A stretch of 64,000 nt of DNA from Athripsodes cinereus (GCA_947579605.1 OX388319.1:19233447-19297446); one strand, 5' to 3'; numbered from the stretch's first letter, positions 1 to 12,663 are shown. Made by a program: numbers and translations. The notes: generated by a model not told the origin, from the letters alone.

Positions 1-241
1 TAATTTCGTATTATTTACATTCCAAAACATAATCTGCAAATAGATTTACACACGAATCGGTTGACAAGATGGCGTAAGATAATACCCACTTTATATTGAA
101 AATTATTATACGATTCTCAATTTTCATCATACAAACATAACAAGTCCATATTATGTATATGACATCTCCTTCCGAGTTATTGCTCGATTCTATTGGTCTT
201 AATCTTGCAATTTTTTTTGTTGTTGCACGATTGATGATTGA

Positions 242-448
242 GTGTTTCAGTGCTTCCGATATATCTCAGATCTCATTGTTTCCACCGCTATCCCCTATAG
301 GTACTCAGCTAAGGCAACAGGTCCAACTTCTTCGACAGGTATCGTAGAACCCGACATCTGGAATCGACTCCCCGAGCATCTTCGTAAAAATCATTCAATA
401 ACTACGTCCAGGAGCAAGCTGAAGACTTCGCTCTTCCAATATGGTTAA
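242..448 (+). pseudogene. Non-LTR retrotransposon C-terminal fragment
   Basis: A 68-codon open stretch ends with a pattern typical of the extreme C-terminus of CR1/Jockey-like reverse transcriptase ORFs: an RYS segment, then IWNRLPEHLR and a final SKLKTSLFQYG before the stop. Family knowledge: this W-N-x-LP-x-x-LR ... LKT-LF block follows the thumb region in such elements. No RT palm, endonuclease or ORF1 is present, so this is a 5'-truncated dead copy. The ATG is not meaningful. Clade is uncertain; an unrelated short ORF is the alternative. Confidence 0.55.
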
Positions 449-1412
449 TCACACCCTTGCCGATAATGGATGCTCCATTAAACGGTTCCGAATAAATCAT
501 CCAACATACATACTGTGAACCAGTGGCATACGTAATTTGATCTATGCACATCGTCCAATTCTTCTTGTTCGTCCCATGACACCAAATATTGTAAGAACAA
601 TTTGTTAAGCTTGTATGGAAACAACATGTCAGATCGCTATGAATTTTCAAGTGTTTTTGACGTCGTACTTTTAATTTCTGTGTGATATTTTTCAATTTAA
701 CATAAATCAATGAAGCAGGATTTAAACCCGATACTAAATAAATACTTCATTAAAAACATTTTCAGAGCATTTATTTCACTCGCTTTTGGAATATTCCTCC
801 GACTTGAGATATTTTAAAACTAAGGAAAATATTCTTAAAGGTATAAAGAAATATCTCAAATGTTTTCTATAGAATTACAGAATATAAAATTGTGTTCAGA
901 TATTATGAAAACCTTCTCTTAGTCAAAAAATGATATATTATTATCTATAAACACGTACATAATAATATGATATTTGTGTGGAACATATACAGAAACCGAA
1001 TGGATTTAAATTATTCATGTATTTCTCCATAAATATCAAATGTTTTTGTTTAGAGATATAATAAATGTATTCAGGATAACTTGCGTGATTTGTTTATTAA
1101 TCAAACAACGTTACATTTTGTGAAACGCTTCCAAAATTGTAACACGTACATTAAACTTATAAAATATATTTTTAGAAATAAATTAAATTACTAAATGTTG
1201 TGTTTCAAACATGAAGTAATATCGATGACTTGTTAATTTTTTACTTCATTTTTTGAAACAAAACAAATGAAATTCGAGAAATTGATAAACATTACAAATA
1301 AAACACATCAATTAATGTGAAGAATCTACAACTCATGTTTTAAAAAGGTTTGTAAATATATTTATACTTAAGAATATTTTTCTTTATCTAATTCGTCTAT
1401 ATATTCAATCAT
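449..1412. other. Anonymous AT-rich stretch
   Basis: No gene is seen. The only structure noticed is an imperfect hairpin at 1202-1259, with GTTTCAAA and ATGAAGTAA on the left arm repeated inverted on the right. Confidence 0.5.
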
Positions 1413-1690
1413 TCACTAGTGGGGTAGCCTGTGGACTACTTGCATGTAATAGGCACACACAATTTTTTTTTACCATAAAGAATAAGGAATTCAGAATTCA
1501 CTGACGCATATTTTCAATTATTTTGTTTATCTCTTTCTCTCTCTGTCTTTCTGTCTATGTCATCACTGCGAATTCCAAAGCTGTGGTTCCCAGCATGTTA
1601 ATTGTTCTCTCTGTACTAATAAAAAAAAGATTAATGTGTTTAAGATGGGTGGTATCGGTAAAATCAAAAATGTTAAATGTCTCAAAGCTT
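1413..1690 (-). repeat. SINE-P copy, degenerate and interrupted
   Basis: Two parts match the minus orientation of the SINE-P family: 1413-1460 (GTGGGGTAGCC, then TTGCATGTAATA) and about 1600-1690 (TTCTCTCTGTACTAATA, then AGATGGGTGG and a TTAAATGTCT segment). About 140 bp of unrelated sequence separates them, so the copy is either interrupted or very diverged. Confidence 0.5.
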
Positions 1691-2284
1691 AACAAACATC
1701 TGATTTTTATGCGTCGCTTGAAAATTTACAAAAAATAGTGCAAGATCTTTGATTTACTAGAAACTCCACGGAACATTTGAAGGTCCATTTATTTTAATAC
1801 TTTTTTAACCTCTTTCCACTCTTGGATCGTGTATTTCAACGATTTTTCATTTAATATTATATAACATAATAAATAACTGAACTTAAAATTACGGCAAACA
1901 TTGTAGAAAATACTTGCTATTTTTTTTTTTACTGAATAATACATAGCCAAATATTTTGGGTCTGAACTACAATGTTGCAAACACTCTGAAATAATAATAT
2001 AACTTATAATGTCATCCTTATTGGATAAAATAAGTAATGACATAAAATCATTTCAGCATAAATATTTTAGTTTGTTTCTAAACTTTGTTTAATATCATGT
2101 CCTCTATAGTTATACGTATCATTCATATTATTCAATATCTTTCAAACAAGATCCTGTTAAAAAAATTGGCATTTTAATTTATTTGCAACGGTATTAGAGT
2201 TGATTGAAATGAAATTTATTTTTTAGAACTGAATATAAATTTAAGTAAATAAAAATGGTTTAAGTTTGACTATTTTGAATAGTT
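1691..2284. other. Anonymous AT-rich stretch
   Basis: No coding sequence or recognisable repeat was seen. An 84-codon minus open stretch at 1789-2043 has no recognisable features. Confidence 0.4.
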
Positions 2285-2355
2285 TAGCTTCCTGGTTTTG
2301 ATTGGCAAAGACATTATCAAAAAAAAAACTACTCTTGGAACCAGGTCACTAGATT
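2285..2355. repeat. Decayed foldback element, hammerhead family A type
   Basis: CCTGGTTTTGATTGG on the left faces GGAACCAGGTCACTAG on the right, with about 30 bp between them. Both halves match the family A arms at 26738-26919 (GAAACCAGGTCACTA). The core is too eroded to fold as a ribozyme. Confidence 0.45.
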
Positions 2356-2805
2356 ATAAAAAATAGTATGAACATAAATTGATATCTCCTTTTTCTTTTG
2401 TGATCTTAATTGTGAAGAGAGAATTGTAAATAAACTGAACTCACCGTATACCATAGACATACAAGACTTGCATATTCAGGTACATTTATTCGGAATTTTT
2501 GTGTTCCAACATCGCTGACCTTCAAGCACTAGCAATGTATTGTCTTACAACCAACGTCAGTTTAAAACTGGATGCAAAATTTGATCGGCTGCATGACCGA
2601 TTTTTTCTTTGAATTACCGATTTAGTCAATCTTTGCCGTGCACCTTCTTGGTCTTGTTTTAATTACGAAAATATTTAGATAAAAGTAATACTGTCGGGTC
2701 TTCAAATACATATTTTCGACATTTTCCTAGACTTATTACAACATATACCTATATTAACTGATGCGTATATTTTTTTAATAACATTTCTTACCTAATCAAA
2801 CCGCT
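2356..2805. other. Anonymous stretch
   Basis: Ordinary AT-rich sequence; nothing recognised. Confidence 0.4.
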
Positions 2806-2942
2806 CTTCTACGCACCTCTCAGATTCACAGCGCAGAAACCAACCTCCACCACTTAGCGTCTTTACGCAAATTATGTAAGTCATCTCTTTCCACAACATA
2901 CCTACATAACATTCTGATATCCTTTTCACCAGAACGATGTTA
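2806..2942 (-). repeat. Short non-LTR 3'-end element (LTE family), degenerate
   Basis: This aligns by eye along its length to the elements at 28338-28472, 34347-34497 and 49670-49960: GCAGAAACCA, CCTCCACCA, CATCTCTTTCCAC, ACATTCTGATATC and a terminal GAACGATGT. It ends upstream at the same point as the 28 and 34 kb copies, so all three look like one defined unit of about 140 bp rather than random truncations. Confidence 0.55.
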
Positions 2943-3400
2943 TAATTATTGTGAAAAAGGAATGTTCAAGTTGTCAGAAATCTTCCGAACGCATGTGCTC
3001 TCTTTGGCTAACTACTTTGAACATTCTCTATTTTTAACTTTTACTTGATAGTAATTGATTTACGAACACAACTTTATTTAAACGTGGTAATATAATATTA
3101 TAAATAACACTTTTGTGAATACAGACAGCTTTTGACTGTAAATATGAATGCTCTGCTGTGGTTCAAAGTCGTTGAAGAAGGATCTTCCTCGCATTATAAA
3201 TATATTGAGGAGTGAAGAACGTGAGATCATTCTCATAAGCCGGTCTGAGCCTTTAAACTGCTACTGTGAAACAAATTTTGCTGTCAAACACAGAAGCGAA
3301 ACAGTTAAAATATAAATTGCATTTAATTATGTATATACACTGTTTAACATATTTTTATATGTGAAGTTTCTTGTGAACATATTTAATATTAACATGAAAC
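2943..3400. other. Anonymous stretch
   Basis: No gene or repeat recognised in this AT-rich interval. Confidence 0.4.
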
Positions 3401-3500
3401 ACTGTTAACCTTTTACTATAGATTTTATTTATCTCGAGTACTTTCATCAAACTATCTTGACATTTTCAAGAGAACTAATTGATATAAAAGTTTGATGCAA
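3401..3500 (-). repeat. Half copy of hammerhead foldback family B
   Basis: One arm only, matching the right arm of the 42011-42245 element read on the minus strand: TTCTCTTGAAAATGTCAA, then GAAAGTACTCGAGATAAATA. The partner arm was not found nearby. Confidence 0.6.
3432..3473 (-). ncRNA. Hammerhead-ribozyme-like fold (family B solo)
   Basis: Read on the minus strand, stem I is TCTC with GAGA. The core box is the non-canonical TTGAAAA followed by T. Stem II is GTCAA with TTGAT (one G-U wobble). Then comes GAA, stem III AGTACT and C at the cleavage position. Stem III differs from the AGCGCT of the 42 kb copy but is again self-complementary, a compensated change. The core departs from CUGAUGA, so activity is doubtful. 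Confidence 0.5.
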
Positions 3501-3787
3501 AAATCAAAAAATATGTAGGTTCCAAGTAGAACAGAAGGAGTAAGGACTTCTTCTTTTTATTAACAACATAATTTTTGTATTTGTGTATGGCTACAAATTT
3601 TTACCAACAGCGTTTTATGTCAATAATAAATATGTAAAAAATGTATTTTCTCAGTGTGTACACACAAGCCCTCAATCATCTTCTTGTTAATGTAGTGCAA
3701 TTATAAAATTATCGACGATCGATGGTTATTTTAAAATCATATCCTTGAGACGGCGATATCGATATAATCCTAGTATTGCTACCATTG

Positions 3788-3942
3788 TACCATCACGGCA
3801 TATTTCACAAGTGGGGAAGTCAGCGCTCTATTTCAAGTAATAAATATGCAGATTATTCTTTCCGTATCATCAAAAAATTAAGGCATCCAGGATAGATGTC
3901 ATGCCTCATTCAAAACCATAATTCATCTCATGTTAAAGAAAT
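3788..3942 (-). repeat. SINE-P copy, 3' part
   Basis: Starts with the family 3' end in inverse (TACCATCACGGCATAT, CACAAGTGGGG) and runs through CCAGGATAGATG and CCTCATTCA. The head is missing or unrecognisable. Confidence 0.65.
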
Positions 3943-5248
3943 AACATGTCTGTAAGAGTGCGTGACATTTGTAAAATAATTAATTAATTCAAAACATAAA
4001 ACGTTATCCATAAGTATATAATAAAAGAAAAAAGATAATTTATAGTTTCATATCTTTACTAATAAAAAGATGTGTCGTTAAAATACTTAGTCAAATTATA
4101 TGTGTGGCATCGTTTGTGGTCGTATACCTTAGTAGATAATATTTTCGTTTTCTTATAAATTTATAACTTGTGCGTAGATTTTATTCTCACGAGTATTTTG
4201 TTGAATGAATAAGTTCGTCATAGAACTTGTGTATATATATTTTTACAATACACCTAATAGTTGTTTGATATATTATGGAAATAATAATATGACCTTCACT
4301 ATGTCACATAGCAGTAGAACCACGACATACAAATTCATCATAGTATAGGTACATACATGTAAATTGTATCTAGTGTTAAATATTTTGTTTTTTATGGATC
4401 AATAGATACTTTTACAGATAAAGGGTTTAAATTATAAACGAGATCTTTTTGATTATATTTGATATGATTAACAAAACTTATGTGTGATTATTATTGTGAT
4501 TGCATTCATACTTATTTTATATATATGACCTTCACCAATGATGGTGTTCTTGATCAGTCTCAAGTTTATCATTCAAATTTTCACAAAGTTAGAATGAAGT
4601 TTTTTTCATTCCTTTGGTATTATATCATACCCGTACTAAGAAAATAATCTAGCCATGCTTTTTTTAAATTGTGAAATATACACGTTTATGTTCCCAATTA
4701 ACCTCACAGTAAGCATTATGCGTTAACATATTGATTTTGAATATTTTTGTTTGAATCATTCGCCAGGCTTTACCTTTTTATTGTAATAGTTCCAACACTT
4801 AATATGATTATAATTCGTCTGTCGACAGATTGCAGCGTCTTGGAAACAAATTTTCGGATGTTGTCGATGTATTTGGCACATCTCTGTTGGAATATACGAG
4901 TAAGTATAAAATAATGGGATCGCTTCTCTCATGTCAGACCTAGCAGATTTTCTCTTGTTTATTGTGTTTTTGTGTGGCTCTGAAATTGTTACTATATATG
5001 AGTATCTTGACTGTTTGGCCGGTGACTGAAAATTGTATAAATAATGATTTGTTGTGTGTTAGTTATGGCGTTCCTCTTTTTATTTTGTTTTTGTTTTAAT
5101 GATGATTGGATGTATGATTGAATATAGTTGATTTGGGTATATGGTTTATGAATGTATTTTTTAATGAATTTATTGTTTTTTTTTATTATAGCTATGCTTT
5201 GTTTGTTTTTATATTTTTGTACATTAAAAAAAAAATGATTTTTTTTTG
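3943..5248. other. Anonymous AT-rich stretch
   Basis: About 1.3 kb without an ORF worth reporting or a recognised repeat. Poly-T and poly-A runs cluster near 5180-5250, next to the half element that follows. Confidence 0.4.
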
Positions 5249-5523
5249 TTCTATATTTGTAATAACTACCTAAATATTCTCAATATTAAAATAAATATAT
5301 GAAAATTTGTAGGATTCTCGTGCATTTATGTACCAAACACACCCCCGAATTCGATTTTTAGAAATATGTTTTTTTATAAACGAATAAAGTTTGATATTGG
5401 TAATTAATATTTGTTTTCATATTTTATCAAATCAAAATGTTCGTAGGGTCAACAAGTTTTGAGAGTTTGTGTACCAAACTTGTTAAAAATTGAATGTTTT
5501 ATCGTTTTTGCTAAAGGGGCTCT
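5249..5523 (+). mobile_element. TTAA-flanked inverted-repeat element, right half
   Basis: This 275-bp block matches 62850-63170 closely (GGATTCTCGTGCATTTATG, TTTGATATTGGTAATTAA, TCGTAGGGTCAACAAG, ATCGTTTTTGCTAAAGGGG) and ends immediately before TTAA at 5524-5527. The other copy carries an extra stretch of about 30 bp after the AAACGAATA motif. The left inverted arm was not found here. Confidence 0.65.
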
Positions 5524-5527
5524 TTAA

Positions 5528-8500
5528 GAGACTTTCACGATATGCTTTGTAATGGTTTATTGGTACACTAATGTAATATTTGGTACTCGTTTAAAAAGTA
5601 TTAATAATGTTCTTTTTTAAATAAGTAAGCTGAGTGTCTCTCCCAATACACGGTTTCTACATCAATGATATTAAAACGTCTAAAATATCTCAATATAGGA
5701 AGATATGATTCAGTTGGTGCAGAGACGCTCTATTTGGAAGAAACATGTTTCTGCAATGTGCTTTCTAAATCATCATTGAATGCCGAAAGAAGACTTATAA
5801 CAATTATTATATCTTTCAAAAGGTTTCTCATTATTTATTCATCAAACAATTTAATTATCCAAGAATCTCCATAGAATATTAACTATTTTCAGGTAAAAGT
5901 TTAATACAATATTATCGTAGAATTTCATTTAATCCAAGAGCTTTATTCGCGAAATTCGCAAAGTTTGTTTATAAGTACAAGCTAATGTAGTGTATTTATA
6001 TCACTTGAAACATATACAACTAATAATATATTAAATTTCACTATACTATAATATTAGTCACAAAATTTATTATTTCATTATGCGTTGATAAAATTATTAT
6101 GATGAAATTCGTCTACACCACACCGTTCATTGTTAACAAGTTGTATTTGACAACCAACTTTCATCAAGATTGTATGAAAGGTAAAATGAATTAAATTAAC
6201 TAAGATATGTGGAAATTAAGGGATGTTTACTCTGAACATCATTTTGTACTTTCTTAATAATTTGAAGTAGCTTTATTATTAAATTTAACGAAGTGAATTT
6301 GTTCAAGAAGGTTTTATTTATTTCTCCTTGAAATATTTTCCTGTTTCTACTCGAAATACATCAATTTTGATACTTTGTAATATATTGAAGTCATAGCGAC
6401 GTGAAAGAGAGAATATCTATTTGCTTCTCAATTCATCAATTCCTCTTTATTTTTTTTTTTATTTTTTATATTCTTAAGGGACACAAACAGTTCAACCTAA
6501 CAAATATCAACATTCAAATCTCTCCATCAAACAAACCAATCAAGGTCCCGCAAATTACCGAAGCGTATGACGAACACGTTGCTAGTAAATAATAACAATA
6601 CACACTTTACCCTACTCAAATCAAAAGCAAAAAACAAGAACAAAAATCATGTAAATAAGTAGTTAAAAATTACACTTGATAGACTTTATAATAATTAAAA
6701 GTTGAAATAATTAAAACTAAAACAGTTTAAACATTCCTCTCAAAAACATAGAAAGAGAATGATCCTTATGCATTTAGAACAATTTCAGACCATTTGAGTT
6801 ACATCTTCACGTTGAATTCCTAGCGCTCTGTTATACTTGATAATATGTTGAGGTAGAGTGTGATTCAATTGGCTTACAATCGCTCTTATTTCCATTTTAT
6901 GATTCCAAAAGTAGAAAAAAGATAAGAATCAATAACATAATACAATAAAGTTTATGCGATTTTAATACTTAAGCTATTTTTATAGCTGGTAAAGTTTTAT
7001 ATGTTATTACAAATTTTATACAAATAAATGTTTTTCATTTAAGAAGTTTCGGAACGACGTGACAAGAAATCATTCAGTTGGCACAAAATCATTCGAAAAT
7101 AACTCATGAAATTTCGAGACGAAAAAAAAGATTAAAATAAAGAAGGTAACAAAATAAGTCCCTCTCCATAAAAAAAAAAACTCAAGAAAGAGCACCCGCA
7201 GGTTCCGCAAGATAGTCACCATCCATGTGAATTATACTGTCATTGTCTGTCGTGAGGAAAGTATGTATGGTTATCAGATTTGCAACAAGGTATACTGTAT
7301 AATGTATATTTATATACTCTAAAAAGACAAAAACATAAATTTATTTCCCCAAGTGGGAAAAACTTAAACAAATTGGTGACGAAATGGCTCATGGACAGGG
7401 GCAGAAAGGAGTCTGAGAGAGACCTGACGAACATAATACAATAACTGACTTACTCTTACATTAATCTTATTTGCACGTACTAAATGACTTGACGTATGAC
7501 ATGCTATTTTTTATGTATTTTGAATTATTTTAACTCTTATTCAAGTTTACATGAAAGAATTGTATTCTTAGTAATATTTGAAAAATTGTATTTTGATACT
7601 TGTATTTTTTTCTAGTATTGCCCCAGAACAGATTTTAATCTAGTGGGGCAATATATTCCATAATATTGTTTTTTCTTTATGTTAATTTTTGTATGCTCTA
7701 TTTGGAATAATAAATTTTTAAAAATATATAGGTATATTCCAACAATTTCAAACGACGTTTTTTAGTATGAGAAAATTGAAATACTTGGATAATTATTCAA
7801 AATCCTCAAAGATGCGTAGTGGTGAAAGTACATAGATATACTAGCATACTATATGGAGGAGGTTTTTCTACATGATCTGAGAGCTTCCTGAAAGTGACAG
7901 GCAAATAAATTCTAACATAAGACTCTACTCGATATAATACGTATGTATATTGTAGTTACCAACATATTTACCTACATACACAGTAATTTACTACATACTT
8001 ATATTGGATTAGTTGGTAAAAGTCGCGGTATTACAATATGCTTACTCACGTGAGAATTGACTCCATACGGGGATTTATTATCGTTACGCATAGTTTATAC
8101 GAACTAGATACTTTTCACTCAAACTTTTGTTCATTTGCAAACTTCTGTGTTTGTGCACTTTTACTCGTCAAGTATTACTATTAAAAAATCTTAAATAATA
8201 AGTGAGAATAATACTCTGTTGCATAAAAATAATTATTAACAACCTTTGCCTAAAAGCGCTTTAGGAGAGGAAAATAAATACATTATAAATATCCAAATCC
8301 CACCCATATCATCTCCACTCTTGTCTATGATTGTTTCTACTCCACCTCTGCCCCCGCCCACCACTCCTTCACCTCCACTCCAAAATTGACTGTCCTTGAA
8401 ATTAATTTAATAAATTAATGCGGTAAAGGCGGTAAAATGACAGAGTTAGCGTTTTTACCAAATTGCCAGATGTTTGCATGGAGCTATCTTATTTTTGTGT

Positions 8501-8989
8501 AGCATTTTTTGTTAGTTTTTAAAAATATTTAGGAGTTATCATTTTACAGGATTATGTGTTACATTACATCTAATAAAACCTGTTAGCGCAAAAAAAAAAA
8601 TTTGACAAAAAAATGAGTTATCTTGTTTGCGGATTAAGCCGTCGTTATGTTTAGTATTGTTACTGATGATGGAGCAAGTAATTCCGAAAACGTTCTAACT
8701 AAATAAAGTTATTTTAGTGGAAAATACAAAGTTTCTTTTATTTTTTATATTAATAGGAAAATATACGTTTGAAACACGAAACTAAATTACTTTAAGAGGC
8801 TAAAGGTTCCTTAAGTTTTTATAAAACATAAGAAGAATTTTAGAATAATGCAAATAGCAAATACCTACTAAGTTTGTGTAAACGAAATATTTATAAGTTG
8901 CACATCGTAGTATTTACACACCATGACACAAGAACATCATTCACTTGATTATTCTCAAAAAAAAAAACATATTTTTTATGGAAATAACC
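5528..8989. other. Long anonymous stretch
   Basis: About 3.5 kb with no gene recognised. Open stretches of 60-70 codons (for example 6401-6592 and 7240-7434) show no family features. One short hairpin is at 7616-7652: TATTGCCCC pairs with GGGGCAATA. Confidence 0.4.
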
Positions 8990-9059
8990 AAACTGTTTGA
9001 ATTTAACTGTATTTAATAATAGATGTAGAAACCAGGTTACTATACCTTTAATTAAATAG
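8990..9059 (+). repeat. Fragment of hammerhead foldback family A
   Basis: GAAACCAGGTTACTATACC followed by TTTAATTAAAT matches the 3' half of the family A arm at 26861-26895. The upstream core is not recognisable. The hAT-type MITE is inserted just downstream. Confidence 0.5.
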
Positions 9060-9430
9060 ATATGCATTAGTGATGTAACGGATATTCGTATTCGCATTCA
9101 CGAATATTCGCATATTTCAAAGTATTCGCATTCGCATTCGTATTGGCAAAAAAATGTGCGAATGTTTTGCAAATATTATTTTGGTAAAAAAGTATCGGTA
9201 ATTCGGTAAAAGTACCGGATACTTACCCGATACATTGTAGAAAACGGTACTGCAAGAAAATATTCTTTAAAAAAACCGAGGAGTTTTGAAATATTTTAAA
9301 TTCCTTTACCATTTTGAAAATTCGGCGACGGGGAGTAGAAATTTTAATGTTTGAGCAGCCAATATTCGCTATTCGCATTCGCATTCGCGAATATCCAAAA
9401 TCACACATTCGTTACATCACTAATATGCAT
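9060..9430. mobile_element. hAT-type MITE with 8-bp target duplication
   Basis: Perfect 8-bp direct repeats ATATGCAT (9060-9067 and 9423-9430) flank a 355-bp element. Its termini are inverted: TAGTGATGTAACG at 9068 and CGTTACATCACTA ending at 9422. An 8-bp duplication with TAGTGATG-like ends is the hallmark of hAT non-autonomous elements. The interior carries repeated ATTCGCATTCGC units near both ends, extending the inverted arms. No transposase is encoded. Confidence 0.85.
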
Positions 9431-10722
9431 TATTAAAAAAAATTACTGTATAATAATTATAAATGATATAGAATCTTATTTTGCATCACAAAAGGGTCGC
9501 ATTGTTACCTCGAGTACTAAATTTCATACAAAAGTGTGTGTTGAAAAGATTTTGAGGACTCTCAGTTAAATTGTCAAATAATTGAAAATTGCTTTATACA
9601 ACTTTTTATACATACAAGAAAGAAAAGACTAAGCCTTTTCCCTGTCTTATAAACACTCGCAAAGCATCATCAATTTTATCTGTACCAAAATTGAATACCA
9701 AATAAATTAATATTGACGCTATATTGTTCGGCTTATTTTCGAATATTTTCTGAGAATCTTTGAAAAATCTAAAAAGGTGTTCTGTAATTAAATAAGGAAA
9801 TAATATATTCAATTTTCAAGATTTTATTTTCTTCGCTTCTTTTTCAAAATCCTTTATTATCAATCTTGAAAAAGATCTTGAGATCTAAAATAAATTGTAC
9901 GATTTCTTGGAACTTCTTTGATTTCAAATTTTACCTAATAAACCAATCTTTCAATACAAAATAAAGAAATTCAATACAAGAATAAAACTAAAGAATTCCT
10001 TAATACAAACTTTATACAGTTTGTTGAAATTCGTAACGAGAACGAAATTGTATTACGAGTATTATGTAACATTCAGTATGTAGTGCATAGCTTTATTAAG
10101 ATTACCTTAATTTATCTAAGATTCCCTTATTAAGATAACCTCAATTTATCTAAGTTCCAGAACCTTCTACATATAATTTCTTCTCTTCCACTATTTTTCC
10201 ATCAATTCCTAGACACAAGTGTCTTCGCTGATGATCAACAACTCTTATCGTGAGCGTACTGCATTCATGTTACTCTTACGGCCTTTTTATGTTTAAAAAA
10301 GGTTTTGATTAAACCGTAATAACAGATTACTCTATGAGTAAGATTTTTCATTAAGTCGAGGCTAACTTTAGAAATGTTTCGTTGGTCTAGTCTAAATATA
10401 AAACTTCCATGTTTTTGGAAACTGCCATTGCGTATTTACCTACATATTATTATATCACATAAACAAATAAGAGATGGTTTGGGGTGTATGGGTATATAAA
10501 TTACTTTTCTATTTACATACTACTTGCAGTACTTAGGTGTCCTTTTGATCTGTCAATGGCATAAAATTGACTTAATTCTCAGAAAAAGTTATGGATGAAT
10601 AAATAAGTTCTGTATTCAATGGCTCACAATTCACAGAAAATCTCTTATGTTTCTGGTGTATCGTTCAAGGAGAATATATTATATTAAAAAGAAGAACACA
10701 AATTACAATACATTTTTTCATT
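9431..10722. other. Anonymous stretch with a small direct repeat
   Basis: No gene is seen. A unit of about 28 bp beginning TTATTAAGAT and ending TTTATCTAAG occurs twice in close succession at 10091-10118 and 10126-10153. Confidence 0.45.
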
Positions 10723-10935
10723 CCCATGGAGTCCCCGGTAAAAAGAGAACATAATATGTTATTATATTAGAATATATTTTTTCGTTCCATGGAGTCTCGT
10801 TAAAAAAAGGTTTCCCACTCTTTTCTAGCAGTTTTCAAGTATCCTGTTTACAGGATACCTGTTTACCTTTTAAGGCAATTATTCGTTAAATCTCTTGTCG
10901 AAGACAATTGATGAGCCATGCCACCCATTCTGCAA
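10723..10935 (+). repeat. SINE-P copy with repeated head, degenerate
   Basis: A head-like segment (CCATGGAGTCCCCGGTAAA) at about 10723 is followed 60 bp later by a second head (CCATGGAGTCTCGTTAAA). The body then continues with TTTCCCACTCTTTTC, CAAGTATCCTG and ATGCCACCCATTCTG. The 3' end is missing. Confidence 0.55.
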
Positions 10936-11635
10936 AAAAATCATTTCACGTTGGTTGGAAGCCTTTGCTTAGCAACAGGTCTACCCCTTGGCCATCTTCA
11001 ATAACATTATTCATTTTTACCTAATGTATTATGCTGCATCCCATTTCTCGATCAATAAATATATAATATGTATTTATTCATATAGAAGCAATATTCACTA
11101 AAACGTATTACAATAATGCAAATTTGAAATCCCATTTGGATAGAGAAATAAACTAGTTGTGAATTAATTTGTGCACCTAGGTGTGAAAATATCACAAATC
11201 TCATTTATTCCGCTATCAATTTATGTAATTGAGTTTATAAATTATATTTGAAATTAAAATAATAATAATAATATTACTAACAACAATGTACAATGCTTCA
11301 TAATAAATAGGTACTTGCTTACTTTACAAATTTGAATACTAGAAACTGTGGAAGAGAAGAAATCACTTTGTTAGTATACAGATACCTTGCTGTGTTCAAT
11401 TTGTTTATCTATAATATTTAGAAGAAACTTTCATAGCCCTGTATATAGTTATAATGCAATAACAATGAAACAAAACTTAGAAATTTCAACAAATATTTAT
11501 AGTACATATTTTATTGTCTTTACAATGACGTACTTACATATGAATGTTTATTTTAATTATTTATTTATTGTACATTGGTTACAATATTTCGAATCAATAC
11601 TTATTACTTAGTATCGTAAAAATATCAGTTTTATA
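10936..11635. other. Anonymous stretch
   Basis: AT-rich; no gene or repeat recognised. Confidence 0.4.
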
Positions 11636-11675
11636 ACGCAATGTACAGAGGGCGAGTCAACAATGCTACGAGTAT
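11636..11675 (-). repeat. Fragment of LINE 3'UTR type B
   Basis: On the minus strand GACTCGCCCTCTGTACATT matches the type B 3'UTR motif at about 41376-41395 (GCTCGCCCTCTGTACATT). Confidence 0.35.
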
Positions 11676-11745
11676 AATATTTACTCTATGCATTTTAATC
11701 ACAAAACGACGACTAGAATAATATAATCGCTAGCGGTGTTTCTTT

Positions 11746-11869
11746 CTACAAAATGGCTAGTTGAATTTGAAATAAATTATTTAACCAATCAGAAACCTCG
11801 ATTGGAGAATCATGTCTACACAATGCAACATTGTGCAGAATCCAATCGGAAGAAGTGAGAAAGGTGTCC
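11746..11869. repeat. Unclassified repeat shared with 45930-46020
   Basis: GATTGGAGAATCATGTC, ATTGTGCAGAATCCAATCGG and AAGAAGTGAGAAAGG closely parallel AATTGGAGAACCGTGT and GTCGGAAGAAGTGAAAAAGG near 45.95 kb. On the minus strand a short open frame includes GKRWDTFLTSSDWILHN. Its family is not recognised. A SINE-P copy begins at its edge. Confidence 0.45.
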
Positions 11870-12078
11870 CAACGCTTACCTGAGTGACCTGTTAAAAGCA
11901 TGATTATGTTAAAGACATTAATTAACATCTTCAGTTCATGTATGAAATGTGCTACCCAACCTAAATGCCTGAACTTCTATTGCTATTGACGTGAAAAAAT
12001 AAAATTGCATGTTTGTATTGTACATGCTCTTGGATCGCTGATTACCCTATTTGTGGGAAACGCCCTTATGGAACGAAT
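11870..12078 (+). repeat. SINE-P copy, degenerate
   Basis: The order of family landmarks is kept: GAGTGACCTG, TTAACATCTTCAG, TGCTACCCAACCTAAATGCC, GCATGTTTGTATTGTACATG, ATTACCCTATTTGTGGGA and CTTATGG in place of CGTGATGG. The 5' head is missing. Confidence 0.6.
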
Positions 12079-12663
12079 GAAATAACGTTTTTTTTTATCT
12101 ACATACATTGCTAATCAACTTTTAATAACTTTAAACCCTTCACAAATTGAGTCAATTTTAATGTATTTGGAATACCATTATAAAGTGAAACGTAAATAAA
12201 ATTAAACATCAAAAGTTTGAAGGTATCAAATGAATTACATACTCAATAATGCGATCACACTAAGGTATAAATGTTATATCCATGTCGTATTCATTGATCT
12301 GTGAATAGGTAAACATGTAGCAGGTAACAATAATAATAATAATAATGTTACAAATTTGAATTTAATTATTTTGATTATGTGCGAGATATTTCGTCGTCAT
12401 TCCGAATAATGTTTATCAGCGACACATTTCTCAACCCCTTCACGCAATCTCTCTTTCGCTTTGAGAATTGATGTGGAAAATTGACAAACGCAAAGGTTTA
12501 ATGCTTTTGGGGAACTTTTTAAAGTACATACCTAGTACCTACCAACCCATTCAGTCATATAAATAATTCAAGGTAAAATATAGGGTACGCCGACAACACC
12601 TTGACTGAATCGTGTTGGAATTATTACACCAGATCAACAGTTTAATGGAAGCACTCCCCACCC
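12079..12663. other. Anonymous stretch
   Basis: Nothing recognised apart from an (AAT)n run near 12330. Confidence 0.4.
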
